Assembly (NCBI GenBank): GCA_030064795.1
Contig: JASJEI010000559.1
Span: forward strand, 1-5,751
Length of the DNA: 5,751 nucleotides
From: Pleurocapsa sp. MO_226.B13
GTDB lineage: Bacteria > Cyanobacteriota > Cyanobacteriia > Cyanobacteriales > Xenococcaceae
Reading direction: 5' to 3'
A program made the position numbers and the translations under genes. Of this stretch, positions 5,662 to 5,751 are shown piece after piece (the stretch's first letter is position 1; each line of letters opens with the position of its first letter). The notes beneath the pieces were generated by a model. That model was not told where the DNA came from and searched no databases. It saw only the letters and a list, made by a program, of their open reading frames with translations.

Positions 5662-5751
5662 ATTCTATTAATTTTATTGAGCATTTATTATTTATAATCT
5701 ATCATTTATGATTAGCTTTCGATCTAGTTAAAATTATCTCTAATACTCAAT
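5662..5751 (-). other. AT-rich upstream region of the lipoprotein gene
   Basis: These 90 bases precede the lipoprotein start and are very AT-rich. ATCATTTATGAT at 5701-5712 is an inverted repeat of two 5-base arms with a 2-base centre, about 40-51 bases upstream of the ATG, which could be an operator or part of a promoter. On the minus strand TATAAA-like sequence occurs near 5690-5697 but without a good -35 partner. The window ends before any neighbouring gene is seen. Confidence 0.25.

Noticed and set aside
5693..5698. TATAAT hexamer on the plus strand as a promoter leading out of the window
   Set aside because: No -35-like hexamer at 16-18 bases; the best TTGAGC candidate is only 10 bases away, and the surroundings are so AT-rich that a chance match is expected.
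1..5751. CRISPR array, tRNA, rRNA, insertion sequence or phage genes
   Set aside because: No regularly spaced repeats, no cloverleaf-like segment, no terminal inverted repeats and no transposase or phage motifs were seen on either strand.

Overview
The window reads as ordinary chromosome from a cyanobacterium. The main evidence is seven perfect copies of the HIP1 octamer GCGATCGC (starting at 735, 1167, 2383, 3349, 3514, 4803 and 5600), where chance would give far fewer than one at this AT-rich composition. The protein families present and the lack of Shine-Dalgarno motifs before the genes also fit. I cannot name a genus; a baeocyte-forming or other unicellular/colonial lineage is possible, but that is a guess.

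Layout from left to right. Positions 1-22 hold a short GTAGG-rich repeat cut by the window edge. Positions 23-397 (+) hold a reading frame whose second half is clearly the C-terminal end of malonyl-CoA:ACP transacylase (FabD). The catalytic domain is absent and a stop lies directly upstream, so I call it a gene remnant. Positions 480-1544 (+) encode a YegS/BmrU-type lipid kinase with an extra C-terminal tail built partly from a 39-bp tandem duplication. After a 27-bp convergent gap come three genes on the minus strand: a signal-peptide + CPHC thioredoxin-fold + CcdA/DsbD-type membrane protein (1572-2948), a large multi-pass GT39-like glycosyltransferase with a GTG start (3093-4865), and a small lipoprotein of unknown function (4942-5661).

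The three minus-strand genes all act at or outside the cytoplasmic membrane: disulfide/electron transfer, transfer of a lipid-linked sugar, and an anchored lipoprotein. Their spacing (76 bp and 144 bp) permits but does not prove co-transcription. The lipid kinase acts on the cytoplasmic face of the membrane. No RNA genes, CRISPR arrays, insertion sequences or phage genes were seen.

I did not find a convincing new multi-gene system. The items most worth a second look are the CPHC-CcdA fusion, the FabD remnant, the duplicated tail of the lipid kinase, the reduced acidic motif and terminal cysteine pair of the glycosyltransferase, and a 14-bp imperfect hairpin lying inside a protein-like open frame in the 2949-3092 gap.
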